From contig CAXSDP010000006.1 in NCBI GenBank assembly GCA_964235705.1, positions 1-64,000 of the forward strand: 64,000 nt of DNA, in the 5' to 3' direction. The position numbers were made by a program, and so were the translations under genes. Numbering within the stretch: the first letter of the stretch is position 1; each line of letters opens with the position of its first letter. Shown here in pieces: positions 1-8,843 of this stretch. Source of the stretch: RH-AL1 sp964235705. Its GTDB lineage: Bacteria; Pseudomonadota; Alphaproteobacteria; Rhizobiales; Beijerinckiaceae. Below the pieces are notes generated by a model. The model had not been told where the DNA came from, did not search any database, and worked only from the letters and a program-made list of their open reading frames with translations.

Positions 1-656
1 TGCCAGCGGCGCAGCTCGGCGCGCGACACGATCCTCAGGTTGTCCGACGGCACCCGCTCGGCGGCTTCGATCAGACCCGGGCTCACGCCCATGCGATCGG
101 TGTAGCGCATGAGCATGGTGCGCGCGTCGCGCTCGTCGAAATGGCGGCGGCGAACCAGCGTGGTGCCGCCGCTGGCATCGACCCGCTCCTCCATGAGGAA
201 CATGCGGTGGATGCCGATCCGGCTCCGGTTCGGGACGATCCGGTGGCGGGCACCGACGAAGGCGTAGACGCAGGCCGAGTAGCACTGCCCGCTCGCCATC
301 ACCACCCCGCCTCCGCCGTCCACGACCGCGCGAGCGACGATCGCGGTCGCACCGACCTGACGCAGCAATATCCCGAGTTCCATCGAGGCCAGCACGCCGC
401 CGCCCGGTGAGTCGAGGAACACGATGTTGGGGCCGTCGCCGCCCTGGCCACGCAGGAACGCGAGGAAGCGGTCCGGCGTGTCCGGCGTGATCTGACCGAC
501 CGCCTCGATGGCGGCGGGACAGGTTTCACCGCAAACCCGCGCGCTGCCGAGGCGGATGGCGTGGAAGCTCATCTCCTCGGCGCGGGCGGCGAGTGGAAGG
601 ACGAGGACGGCACCGAGGATGCCGGCGAGACAGGCGTTGAGCGAACGTGCGCGCAT
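1..656 (-). CDS. Secreted ClpP/crotonase-fold protein, 3' end cut by window edge
   Basis: This is an open reading frame on the minus strand that starts at an ATG (656-654) and runs off the left edge without a stop, so only about 218 residues are visible. The N-terminus has a signal peptide ending near LAARA. The body shows the SPGGG turn and a C-Y-S-A-C-V-Y-A-F-V-G stretch, which resemble the oxyanion loop and nucleophile-serine region of periplasmic ClpP-like proteins (COG3904 type) common in Rhizobiales. A peptidase-like periplasmic role is inferred; the substrate is unknown. Confidence 0.75.
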   Translation of the reverse strand, partial: MRARSLNACLAGILGAVLVLPLAARAEEMSFHAIRLGSARVCGETCPAAIEAVGQITPDTPDRFLAFLRGQGGDGPNIVFLDSPGGGVLASMELGILLRQVGATAIVARAVVDGGGGVVMASGQCYSACVYAFVGARHRIVPNRSRIGIHRMFLMEERVDASGGTTLVRRRHFDERDARTMLMRYTDRMGVSPGLIEAAERVPSDNLRIVSRAELRRW

Positions 657-875
657 GGCAGCGAACCTTTCGAACCCGGGGACGGCGCGAGGACCTCGAA
701 GCTGGATCATCGGCGGCCGGCGCCGTCCCCACCCCCGAACGCGTGGGCGAGGATGCCGGCGCGTCGGGCGGCGAGCAACCCTCGTGATCGCGGGTCGCAT
801 CCCATGGGGATGGCTCGCGGCGGTCCGTGAGGGTCGTCCGGGCGCCGGAGCGGGCCCGGATCAGCGGGTCTGGAC

Positions 876-1892
876 TCAGTGACGGTCGGCGCTCGCCAGC
901 TGGCTACCGCTTCGCTGACCGGCGTCGGCCTTCAAACGATCGAACCCATGCCTGGAGAGGGCGGCCGCCTTCTGCGACAGGCTGCCGAGGAAGGCGCGGG
1001 CGGCTGGATCCTTGGCACCCTTGGCGCTCAAGGTCAGCACGGCGTCGATGCCCACGGTCCGGATCGTCTCGCCAGGCTTCGCCAGCGATGGATAACGATC
1101 CGCCTCGATCGACGTGAGCGACGCCCCGTCCGGCACGGGACCGCCGTCCGGCCAGGAGACGAGGTGCAGCCCGGGCGCCTTGATGCCTTCCAACTGCGTG
1201 ACCGGTTGCGGCGCGAGGACGACCACCGCGTCGATGTCGCCGGTCGCCAGGCCGTCGAGCGCGTTGGCGAGGTCGAGCGGCGTGCCCTTGACCGTGACGT
1301 CCAGCACCGCGAAGGCGCGCCGCACGGCATCCTCGTCCGACCCGCCGCCGCCGGCGATGGCGACCACCTTGCCGGCGAGGTCGGCGACCGTGCGGACCTT
1401 GTCACCCGCCACGATGTGCAGCTGTTCGGTGAAGAGCCTGGCTTTGTCCCTGGCGCCGGTGGCGTCGAGCGCCTTCGAAACGGTGAAGTCGGCGTCGACG
1501 GCTTCGCTGCCGTCGACGGCGGGAACGATCCTTATGCGCTCCTGCGGCAATGCGGCCGCCAAGGTCCTCAAACGACCCATCTCCGCCGATTTGACGGCGA
1601 TGGTGATGACCGGGCGCGCAGGCCTCGGCGCCTTCTTCACCTTCTCGAGTCCCTTCTCCGATGCCGCCTCGCCCGTGGGCGGGCCAGCCGGGTCCGCGAC
1701 GGTCGGGTGGGGCACCGTCGAGTTGGGCGAAGACAACCAACCACCCGAAGGCGTGACGATTCTGAGCAGGCAGGTGAAGCCCGAGCACCCGCCATCCGCC
1801 TGCTGCGCCCACGCGGTCGTGGGGACCATCCCGGTCAAGGCCAGGATGGCCGCGGTGGTCCGCGTCGCCGACCCGATCACCGAACGCGCCAT
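876..1892 (-). CDS. TAXI-type periplasmic solute-binding-like protein
   Basis: The 338-residue product begins MARSVIGS and has a signal peptide ending at TTAWA-QQ; an in-frame upstream ATG at 1949 would add 19 residues in front of the signal, so 1892 is preferred. After a proline-rich linker (about 50-90) comes a region with ITIAVKS, an AGGGGSDEDAVRR segment and a GDIDAVVVLAPQP stretch. These resemble TRAP-TAXI family substrate-binding proteins, in which a GSG-containing loop binds ligand. No TRAP permease gene is next to it, so transport is not established and a sensory role is possible. A candidate CtrA site lies upstream. Confidence 0.65.
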   Translation of the reverse strand: MARSVIGSATRTTAAILALTGMVPTTAWAQQADGGCSGFTCLLRIVTPSGGWLSSPNSTVPHPTVADPAGPPTGEAASEKGLEKVKKAPRPARPVITIAVKSAEMGRLRTLAAALPQERIRIVPAVDGSEAVDADFTVSKALDATGARDKARLFTEQLHIVAGDKVRTVADLAGKVVAIAGGGGSDEDAVRRAFAVLDVTVKGTPLDLANALDGLATGDIDAVVVLAPQPVTQLEGIKAPGLHLVSWPDGGPVPDGASLTSIEADRYPSLAKPGETIRTVGIDAVLTLSAKGAKDPAARAFLGSLSQKAAALSRHGFDRLKADAGQRSGSQLASADRH

Positions 1893-2270
1893 GACCCACT
1901 GGCCGTCGACGTGTCCCCTCGCACCAGGAAAGCCCAAACGACGCATCACGCACCCTCCACACGTAGGAAGGGAGCGTTAACCGTTCATTAAGGCGAAATT
2001 GTCGGGCGGCGTCGAACACGGACGTCCCGGCCATGTGGCGTCGCCTCGCGCGCCCGCGCCAGTCGGACGACGAGCCCATACATGGTCGATCGATGACGGG
2101 TCGACTTGCCCGCCGGCTCGCCCGAAGGGACTGACCTGGCCCATCGACGTGGCTTCCATGGCCGCGATCGCCTAGGCTGCGTCACGAAAGTACGATCGTC
2201 GCACGCGTTGGCATCTTCCCTGCGGCCATCGTTTGTGTCATCTGAGTTTTTACGAATTCCAACCTGGGAT
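1893..2270. other. Divergent intergenic region between TAXI-like gene and fdnG
   Basis: This 378-bp gap separates the minus-strand binding-protein gene from fdnG and must hold both promoters. It contains one clear motif, a TTAA-N7-TTAA pair at 1977-1991. I see no convincing sigma-54 element and no other gene. Confidence 0.6.
1977..1991. promoter_or_regulatory. Candidate CtrA binding site (TTAA-N7-TTAA)
   Basis: TTAA at 1977-1980 and TTAA at 1988-1991 are separated by exactly seven bases, matching the consensus of the alphaproteobacterial cell-cycle regulator CtrA. It lies 85 bp upstream of the 1892 start. The flanking DNA is otherwise GC-rich, which makes a chance match less likely but not excluded. 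Confidence 0.45.
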
Positions 2271-5200
2271 ATGCCCATGAACATGGTTTCACGACGAGGC
2301 TTCCTCGGCGGAGCCTCCGCCGGACTGGCCGCGTCCACCCTGGGGGCCTTCGGCTTCGCCGGTGCCGAGCAGGCCCTGGCGGCGGCGGTGCGGCCCTACA
2401 AGCTGTCGCGCACGACGGAAACGCGCAACAACTGCCCCTACTGCTCGGTCGGCTGCGGCGTCCTCGTGTACGGCCTCGGCGACCATTCCAAGAACGCCAA
2501 GGCGTCCGTCCTCCACATCGAGGGCGACCCCGACCATCCGGTCAACCGCGGCACGCTCTGCCCGAAGGGCGCGGCGCTGATCGACTTCATCCATTCCGAC
2601 ACGCGCACCAAGTACCCGATGATCCGCAAGCCCGGCTCGGACAAGCTGGAGCGGGTCAGCTGGGACTACGCCCTCGACCGGGTGGCCCGGCTGCTGAAGG
2701 ATGACCGGGACAAGAACTTCCAGACGACGAACCCCGACGGGGCGACCGTCAACCGCTGGGTCACCACCGGCATGCTCGCCGCTTCCGCGAGCACTAACGA
2801 GACCGCGTACCTGACCTGGAAATGGACGCGCGGCATGGGTATCCTGGCGATAGACAACCAAGCGCGCGTTTGACACGGACCGTCGGTAGCCAGTCTGGCT
2901 CCAGCATTCGGTCGCGGCGCGATGACCAACACGTGGATGGACTTCAAGTCCGCCGACGTGGTCATCGTCATGGGTGGCAATCCGGCAGAGGCGCATCCTT
3001 GCGGCTTCAAGTGGGTGGTGGAAGCCAAAGCCCACAACAACGCCAAGCTGGTCGTCATCGACCCGCGCTTCACGCGCACGGCCTCGGTGGCCGACATGTA
3101 CTGCCCGATCCGTCAGGGGACCGACATCGCGTTCCTCAGCGGCGTCATGAAGTACCTGCTCGACAACGACAAGCTGCAGCACGAGTACGTCAAGAACTTC
3201 ACCAACGCCGCCTTCATCGTGAAGCCGGAATACTCCTACGCCGACGGCCTGTTCTCCGGCTACGACGAGGGTAAACGCGACTACAACAAGGACAGCTGGG
3301 AGTACGTGATCGGCGAGGACGGGTTCGCGCAGGTCGACATGACCATGCAGCACCCGCACTGCGTGCTCAACCTCCTCAAGGAGCACGTCAAGCAGTACAC
3401 GCCGGAGTTCGTCTCGCGCATCACCGGCTCGCCGGCGGACAAGTTCCTGAAGGTTTGCGAGGTCATGGCGAGCACGGCGGTGCCCGGAAAGGCGATGACG
3501 TCGCTTTACGCGCTCGGCTGGTGCCAGCACTCGAGCGGATCACAGAACATCCGCGCCATGACGATCGTCCAGCTGCTGCTGGGCAACATCGGCGTGCGCG
3601 GCGGTGGCATGAACGCGCTGCGCGGTCATTCCAACATCCAGGGCCTGACCGACATCGGCTTGTTGTCGAACATGATGCCGGGCTACCTCTCGCTTCCGCT
3701 CGACAAGGAGGTCGATTACCCGACCTACATGCAGAAGCGGCAGTTCAAGCCGATGCGGCCGGGTCAAACCAGCTACTGGCAGAACTACGGGAAGTTCTTC
3801 GTCTCGTTCCAGAAGGCGATGTACGGTAACTCGGCGACGCCGGAGAACCACTTCGCCTACGATTACCTGCCCAAGCTCGACACCTCGTACGACGTGCTGA
3901 AGGCCTTCGACCTGATGCACGAGGGCAAGATGAACGGCTACATCTGCCAGGGCTTCAACCCGCTGATGTCGATCCCGGACAAGAACAAGGTCCGCGAGTC
4001 GTTGGCGAAGTTGAAGTTCCTCATCACGATGGATCCGTTGGAGACGGAAACGTCGCGCTTCTGGGAGGACCACGGCGAGTTCAATCCGATCGACCCATCC
4101 AAGGTCATGACGGAGGTCATCCAGCTGCCGATCACCCTCTTCGTGGAGGACGAGGGGTCGCTGGCGAACTCCAGCCGTTGGCTGCAGTGGCACGAGCCGG
4201 CGCAGGACGCGCCCTGGGAGACGCGTTCGGACATCGACGTCATCGGCGGCGTGTTCACGCGGATGCGCAAACTCTACGAGAAGGAGGGTGGTGCCTATCC
4301 CGACCCGATCCTGAACACGAACTGGCCTTACATCGATCCCGAGAAGCCGACACCGCTCGAGATCGCGAAGGAGGTCAACGGGTACACGCTGGCCCCCATC
4401 AAGGACCCGCTCGACCCGACCAAGACCCTGGCGGCTGGCCGTCAACTGGACTCCTTCTCCCAGCTCCAGGACGATGGCTCGACCGCGTGCGGTAACTGGA
4501 TCTACTCCGGGCAGTTCACCGAGGCCGGCAACGTCATGGCGCGTCGCGACACGGCCGACCCCGGCGACGCCGGGATCGCTCCGGGTTGGGCCTTCTCCTG
4601 GCCCGCCAACCGGCGCATCCTGTACAACCGCGCGTCGGCGGACGTGAACGGCAAGCCGTGGAACGAGAAGCGCAAGCTGATCGAGTGGAACGGGACGAAG
4701 TGGATCGGCTTCGACGTGCCGGACTATGGCATCAACGTCCCGCCATCCAAGGGTGTCGGCCCCTTCATCCTGACGGAGGAAGGCACCGGCCGCATCTACA
4801 CCCGCGCGCTGATGCGTGATGGACCCTTTCCGGTGCATTACGAGCCGTTCGAGTCGCCCCAGGTCAACCTCAACTCACCGAAGATCAGGGGCAACCCAGT
4901 TGCCCGCGTGTTCCCGGCCGATTGGAAGCGCTTCGGGGACGCCTCGGAGTTTCCCTACGCGGGGACGACCTACCGCCTGACCGAGCACTTCCACTACTGG
5001 ACGAAGCACTGCAAGATCAACGCGATCCTGCAGCCCGAGTTCTTCGTGGAAATCAGTGAACAGCTCGCGGCGGAGAAGGGTGTCGCGGCTGGCGACTGGG
5101 TTCGGGTGTGGAGCAAGCGCGGTTCGGTGAAGGCCAAGGCGGTCGTCACGAAGCGGATCAAGCCGCTGATCTGCGATGGAAAGCCGGTCCACGTCGTCGG

Positions 5201-5354
5201 CATACCAATCCACTGGGGCTTCATCGGCGAAACCAAGGAAGGTTACGGCGCCAACGCGCTCACGCCCTTCGTCGGCGACGCCAACATCCAAACGCCCGAG
5301 TACAAGGCGTTCCTCGTCAACCTCGAGCGCTCCACGGCGCCGGCGACCAGCTAA
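2271..5354 (+). CDS. fdnG: Formate dehydrogenase major subunit, selenocysteine-containing (FdnG/FdoG type)
   Basis: This is the catalytic alpha subunit of a respiratory membrane-bound formate dehydrogenase, which oxidises formate to CO2 at a molybdenum/tungsten bis-MGD centre in the periplasm. The product is 1027 residues, close to E. coli FdnG. A TAT signal (S-R-R-G-F-L, residues 7-12) starts it. Cys55, Cys58, Cys62 and Cys97 bind a [4Fe-4S] cluster. The TGA at 2871-2873 is codon 201, in the context A-R-V-U-H-G-P-S-V-A-S-L-A-P, the same context as Sec196 of E. coli FdnG, so it is read as selenocysteine. The reading frame is otherwise open to the stop. The C-terminal domain begins around residue 890. 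fdnH follows after 11 bp. Confidence 0.96.
2871..2913 (+). promoter_or_regulatory. Bacterial SECIS element with UGA selenocysteine codon
   Basis: Directly after the UGA (2871-2873) a hairpin can be drawn. The lower stem pairs 2878-2882 with 2909-2913. The upper stem pairs 2885-2886 with 2901-2902 and 2888-2891 with 2897-2900. U2887 is bulged and the apical loop is AGUCU (2892-2896). The bulged U below the loop and the GU within it are the features SelB contacts in E. coli fdhF and fdnG. The hairpin lies inside the coding sequence, as is usual in bacteria. Confidence 0.9.
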
Positions 5355-5365
5355 GGGAGAGACCG

Positions 5366-6307
5366 TTGGCCGATTATCAGTCTCTCGATATCAGACGGCG
5401 CTCCGCATCCACGGAGCAGCCGCCGACGATCCGCAAGGCGGAAGAGGTCGCCAAGCTCATCGACGTCTCGAAATGCATCGGCTGCAAGGCTTGCCAAGCC
5501 GCCTGCATGGAGTGGAACGACCTTCGAGCCCCCGTCGGTGAAAACCACGGCAACTACGTCAACCCCGAGGACCTGTCGCCGTCGACGTGGACCCTCATGC
5601 GGTTCACCGAGTACGAGAACCCGGACGGCAACCTGGAATGGTTGATCCGCAAGGACGGGTGCATGCACTGCTCCGACCCGGGTTGCTTGAAGGCATGCCC
5701 GTCGCCGGGCGCGATCGTGCAGTACGAGAATGGGATCGTCGATTTCATCTCGGAGAACTGCATCGGGTGCACCTATTGCGTGAAGGGGTGTCCGTTCAAC
5801 ATCCCGCGCATTAGCCAGGTCGACCACAAGGCTTACAAGTGCTCCTTGTGCGTCGATCGCGTGTCCGTCGGCCAGGCGCCGGCCTGCGCCAAGAGCTGCC
5901 CGACCGCGGCGATCATGTTCGGCACCAAGGCCGATATGATCATCCAGGCGCAGAGCCGCGTCACGGACCTGAACTCGCGCGGTTTCGCCAATGCCGGCCT
6001 TTATAACCCGCCGGGCGTGGGAGGAACGCATGTCATGTACGTGCTTCACCACGCCGACCAGCCGCGCCTCTACGCCAACCTCCCGCAAGACCCGAAGATC
6101 TCCTCCGTGGTCCAGTTGTGGAAGGGCGGCTTCAAGATGGTCGGACTCGCCGGTCTCGCGCTCGCCGCCGTCGGCAGCTTCTTCCACTACGTCTCGGCCG
6201 GCCCCGATGAACCGGACAGGCATGACGAGGACGTCGCCTACGATTTGGCCCATGAAGGCGATGCGAAGCGTGAAAGCCTCGTTCAAGGCAGGAGTGATCA
6301 CGCATGA
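5366..6307 (+). CDS. fdnH: Formate dehydrogenase iron-sulfur (beta) subunit
   Basis: The beta subunit passes electrons from FdnG to the membrane cytochrome. The start is a TTG at 5366 preceded by AAGGGAGA at 5353-5360; no ATG fits. The 313-residue product shows four ferredoxin-type cysteine groups: CIGCKACQAAC, CMHCSDPGCLKACP, CIGCTYCVKGCP and CSLC followed by CAKSCP, for four [4Fe-4S] clusters. A single membrane helix (KMVGLAGLALAAVGSFFHYV) near the C-terminus anchors it. The stop overlaps the fdnI start (ATGA), indicating translational coupling. Confidence 0.95.
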   Translation: MADYQSLDIRRRSASTEQPPTIRKAEEVAKLIDVSKCIGCKACQAACMEWNDLRAPVGENHGNYVNPEDLSPSTWTLMRFTEYENPDGNLEWLIRKDGCMHCSDPGCLKACPSPGAIVQYENGIVDFISENCIGCTYCVKGCPFNIPRISQVDHKAYKCSLCVDRVSVGQAPACAKSCPTAAIMFGTKADMIIQAQSRVTDLNSRGFANAGLYNPPGVGGTHVMYVLHHADQPRLYANLPQDPKISSVVQLWKGGFKMVGLAGLALAAVGSFFHYVSAGPDEPDRHDEDVAYDLAHEGDAKRESLVQGRSDHA

Positions 6308-7035
6308 TGAAGCGTGACGATCAGCAACATCGCGAAGTCAAGGATACCCCTGACGAGCACAGGGTATACGTGGACCGCTACAACACCACGCAGCGCATCA
6401 ACCATTGGATCACGGCGGCGCTGTTCATCATGCTGACGTTGAGTGGGCTGTCGCTGTTCCATCCGAGCCTGTTCTTCCTGACCAACCTGTTTGGCGGCGG
6501 ACAGGACACCCGGGCCATCCATCCTTGGTTCGGTGTCACGCTCTTCGCCAGCTTCCTCATCCTGTTCGTCCGGTTCTTCAAGACGAACCTGCCGAACCGC
6601 GACGACCTGATATGGTCGAGGCGGCTCAAGGACGTGGTGAGCAACCGACACGATCGCCTGCCGGAACTGGGCAAGTACAACGCCGGTCAGAAGCTGGTGT
6701 TCTGGGGCCAGTCACTGCTGATCGTCTCGATGCTTATCTCAGGCCTCATCATCTGGGATCAGTATTTCGGTACCTACACCGTGACCGAGACCAAGCGTTG
6801 GGCCCTCTTCGCCCACTCGGTCGCGGCGTTGATCGCCATCCTCATCATCTTCGTCCACATTTACGCCGGTATCTGGATCAAGGGGACCGGACGGGCGATG
6901 ATACGAGGCAACGTGACGGGTGGTTGGGCATATCGGCACCATCGCAAGTGGTACCGCAAGATCGCGGCCGTTCGTGATGATGCGCAGGGCCGGGAGCCTG
7001 GTCGTCATGGTGAGCCACAGGTGCCGGCGGAGTAG
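6304..7035 (+). CDS. fdnI: Formate dehydrogenase cytochrome b (gamma) subunit
   Basis: This integral-membrane cytochrome b556-type subunit takes electrons from FdnH to quinone. The 243-residue product has four hydrophobic helices, at about 36-60, 75-95, 135-155 and 170-195, with histidines suited to heme b ligation (N-H-W-I-T, A-H-S-V-A, V-H-I-Y-A-G-I-W). It overlaps fdnH by four bases and is followed by a strong terminator, so fdnGHI is one transcription unit. Confidence 0.94.
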   Translation: MMKRDDQQHREVKDTPDEHRVYVDRYNTTQRINHWITAALFIMLTLSGLSLFHPSLFFLTNLFGGGQDTRAIHPWFGVTLFASFLILFVRFFKTNLPNRDDLIWSRRLKDVVSNRHDRLPELGKYNAGQKLVFWGQSLLIVSMLISGLIIWDQYFGTYTVTETKRWALFAHSVAALIAILIIFVHIYAGIWIKGTGRAMIRGNVTGGWAYRHHRKWYRKIAAVRDDAQGREPGRHGEPQVPAE

Positions 7036-7066
7036 CGGGCGGTTTCACATCCTTGACCTCTAATGA

Positions 7067-7098
7067 CGCGACCGGGGTTCCTCCGGTCGCGTTTGGTT
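7067..7098 (+). terminator. Rho-independent terminator after fdnI
   Basis: A perfect 9-bp GC-rich stem (7067-7075 with 7083-7091), a 7-nt loop and a T-rich tract (tttggttt) follow the fdnI stop by about 30 bp. It separates fdnGHI from the fdhE-selB group. Confidence 0.85.
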
Positions 7099-7104
7099 TG
7101 AACC

Positions 7105-8010
7105 ATGGTGACGATCGGCGGAATAGACCCGAGTTTCAAAGGGCAGTCGACGGGGATCGAGCCACCCTACGCGAGGGTTCCGGATCCCCACACCCTCTTC
7201 GAGGCCCGCGCGAGGCGCTTCGGTGAGGCCGCGAGGGGGGCGGAGATCGGTGAGTACCTGGTGTTCCTGTCCCAGGTTTCGGACGCGCAGGCGCGTGTCG
7301 CCGCGTCCACCACTCCGCCCGTCCTGCCCGACGTCGAGCAGGCGCTCGCCCACAAGATGCCGCCGTTGACCCGCGACCTCGCGCGGGAGGACGGTGCGTT
7401 GGCGGTGTTGCAAGCTTTGCTCGACGACTTGGCGGCGTCCGCGCTCGCCGAAGGGCCGGCGGCGGTGGTCGCCGCGCTCGCCGTGACCGATGAGGCCGAA
7501 CGGCGACGCATGCTGACCTCGGTGGGCGACGGGCTGTTCGAGATCGAGCGCTTGGGCGAGAGCGCGCTCGTCGCGGCGGCCCTTCAGGTTTGGTATAGCT
7601 TCCACGCCGCGCAGATACCCTCGGAGAGGCTCCGCAACGTCGGCGAGACGACCTGTCCCTGTTGCGGCGGCGGTCCAGCCTCGAGCACGATCGTCGGTTG
7701 GCCGCAGGCGCAGAACATGCGCTATCTCACCTGCTCGCTCTGCCAGACCATGTGGAACCACGTGCGCGTGAAGTGCGTCGCGTGTGGCGCGACCACCGGT
7801 GTCTCCTTTCGAACGATCGAGGGATCGTCCGGTGAGGTCAGCGCCGAAGTCTGCGACACGTGCCGCAGTTACGTGAAGCAGTTCAACCAGAACAAGAACC
7901 CGCACCTGGACTCCGTCGCCGACGATGTCGCGTCGTACGGCCTCGACATCATGCTGCGCGAGGACGGCTGGCGACGCGCCGCCCTCAACCCGTTCCTCGT
8001 GCTACCCTGA
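7105..8010 (+). CDS. fdhE: Formate dehydrogenase accessory protein FdhE
   Basis: FdhE is a cytoplasmic rubredoxin-like accessory protein needed for maturation of respiratory formate dehydrogenases. The 301-residue product has four zinc-type cysteine pairs in its C-terminal half: CPCCGG (about 185), CSLC (about 212), CVACG (about 225) and CDTC (about 250). Its stop overlaps the next start by one base (TGATG). Confidence 0.93.
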   Translation: MVTIGGIDPSFKGQSTGIEPPYARVPDPHTLFEARARRFGEAARGAEIGEYLVFLSQVSDAQARVAASTTPPVLPDVEQALAHKMPPLTRDLAREDGALAVLQALLDDLAASALAEGPAAVVAALAVTDEAERRRMLTSVGDGLFEIERLGESALVAAALQVWYSFHAAQIPSERLRNVGETTCPCCGGGPASSTIVGWPQAQNMRYLTCSLCQTMWNHVRVKCVACGATTGVSFRTIEGSSGEVSAEVCDTCRSYVKQFNQNKNPHLDSVADDVASYGLDIMLREDGWRRAALNPFLVLP

Positions 8011-8843
8011 TGGGGTGGCTCGACCGTCTGCGGCACCGCAAGGCTTCGCGGGTGGCCGACGCGAACATCGCCATGGCACGGGCGCGGGCCCTCGCCGAGG
8101 CCGGTGACTACGCGGATGCGCTCGCGATCTGGGGACCGCTCGCCCACGCCGGTCACCCGCGCGCGCAGAACAACGTCGGCGGTTGTTTCGCCCGAGGGCA
8201 CGGCATCGCGGCGGATCACGCGTTGGCGCACCGCTGGCTGACCCTGTCCGCCGAGGCTGGCGACGTCGTTGGGCAGCGCAACCTCGCCAGCCTTCACTTC
8301 GAAGGTCTCGGCGTGGCGCGCGACTACGAGGTCGCCGGGCGCTGGTTCCGGGCGGCGGCCGAGCAGGACGATGGCGAGGCGCAGGACATGCTGAGCTGGA
8401 TGTTGCTCGACGGGGACATGCTGCCGCAGGACTTCGCCGAGGGGCGGCGATGGGCGGAAGCGGCCGCGCGCAAAGGCTACCCCGGCGCGGCGGCGCGGCT
8501 CGGCACGATATTCTACAATGCGCTGGGGACCGAGCGCGACGCGGTCGCCGCGGCCGACTGGTGGCGACGCGCCAGCGATGGCGGGGATGGAGACGGTGCC
8601 GCCATGCTGGGCGCGGCCTACCACCTCGGCCAGGGCGTCACCGCAGACCCGGCGCGGGCCTACTACTACCTCGCCCTGGCCTCGCGGCGCGGCAGCCTGC
8701 TCGCCGCGCGCTTCATGCCGACCGTTCGAGGCGCGCTCCCGGTCGAAACCGTGCGCGCTTTGGAGGAACAGGTGAGCCGAGACGTCGAGGGCGGCGAGAG
8801 CGGTCCGGCCGCGAAGGAGGCCACCGGGAAGGTCGCGGCATGA
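8010..8843 (+). CDS. SEL1-like tetratricopeptide-repeat protein in the selB operon
   Basis: The 277-residue product is a string of about five SEL1-type helical repeats of roughly 36 residues between residues 45 and 250 (for example A-Q-N-N-V-G-G-C-F-A-R-G-H-G-I and R-N-L-A-S-L-H-F-E-G-L-G-V). These repeats mediate protein-protein contacts. I see no signal peptide or membrane helix, so it is probably cytoplasmic. It overlaps fdhE by one base and selB by four, so it is translated with both. A scaffold or adaptor role in selenoprotein or formate dehydrogenase assembly is inferred from position only. Confidence 0.85.
   Translation: MGWLDRLRHRKASRVADANIAMARARALAEAGDYADALAIWGPLAHAGHPRAQNNVGGCFARGHGIAADHALAHRWLTLSAEAGDVVGQRNLASLHFEGLGVARDYEVAGRWFRAAAEQDDGEAQDMLSWMLLDGDMLPQDFAEGRRWAEAAARKGYPGAAARLGTIFYNALGTERDAVAAADWWRRASDGGDGDGAAMLGAAYHLGQGVTADPARAYYYLALASRRGSLLAARFMPTVRGALPVETVRALEEQVSRDVEGGESGPAAKEATGKVAA

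Noticed and set aside
299..529. Small minus-strand frame near the left edge
   Set aside because: It is in a different frame from the ClpP-like protein that covers the region and is arginine/serine-rich in the manner of a shadow.
2106..2270. Upstream ATG at 2106 as fdnG start, and a sigma-54 promoter before it
   Set aside because: The extension is not homologous and would bury the TAT signal. No GG-N10-GC pair with good flanks was found.
2106..2873. A short protein followed by a separate gene at 2922-5354, or a broken fdnG
   Set aside because: Both halves align end to end with one FdnG. The TGA sits exactly at the selenocysteine position with a SECIS hairpin after it, so the gene is intact.
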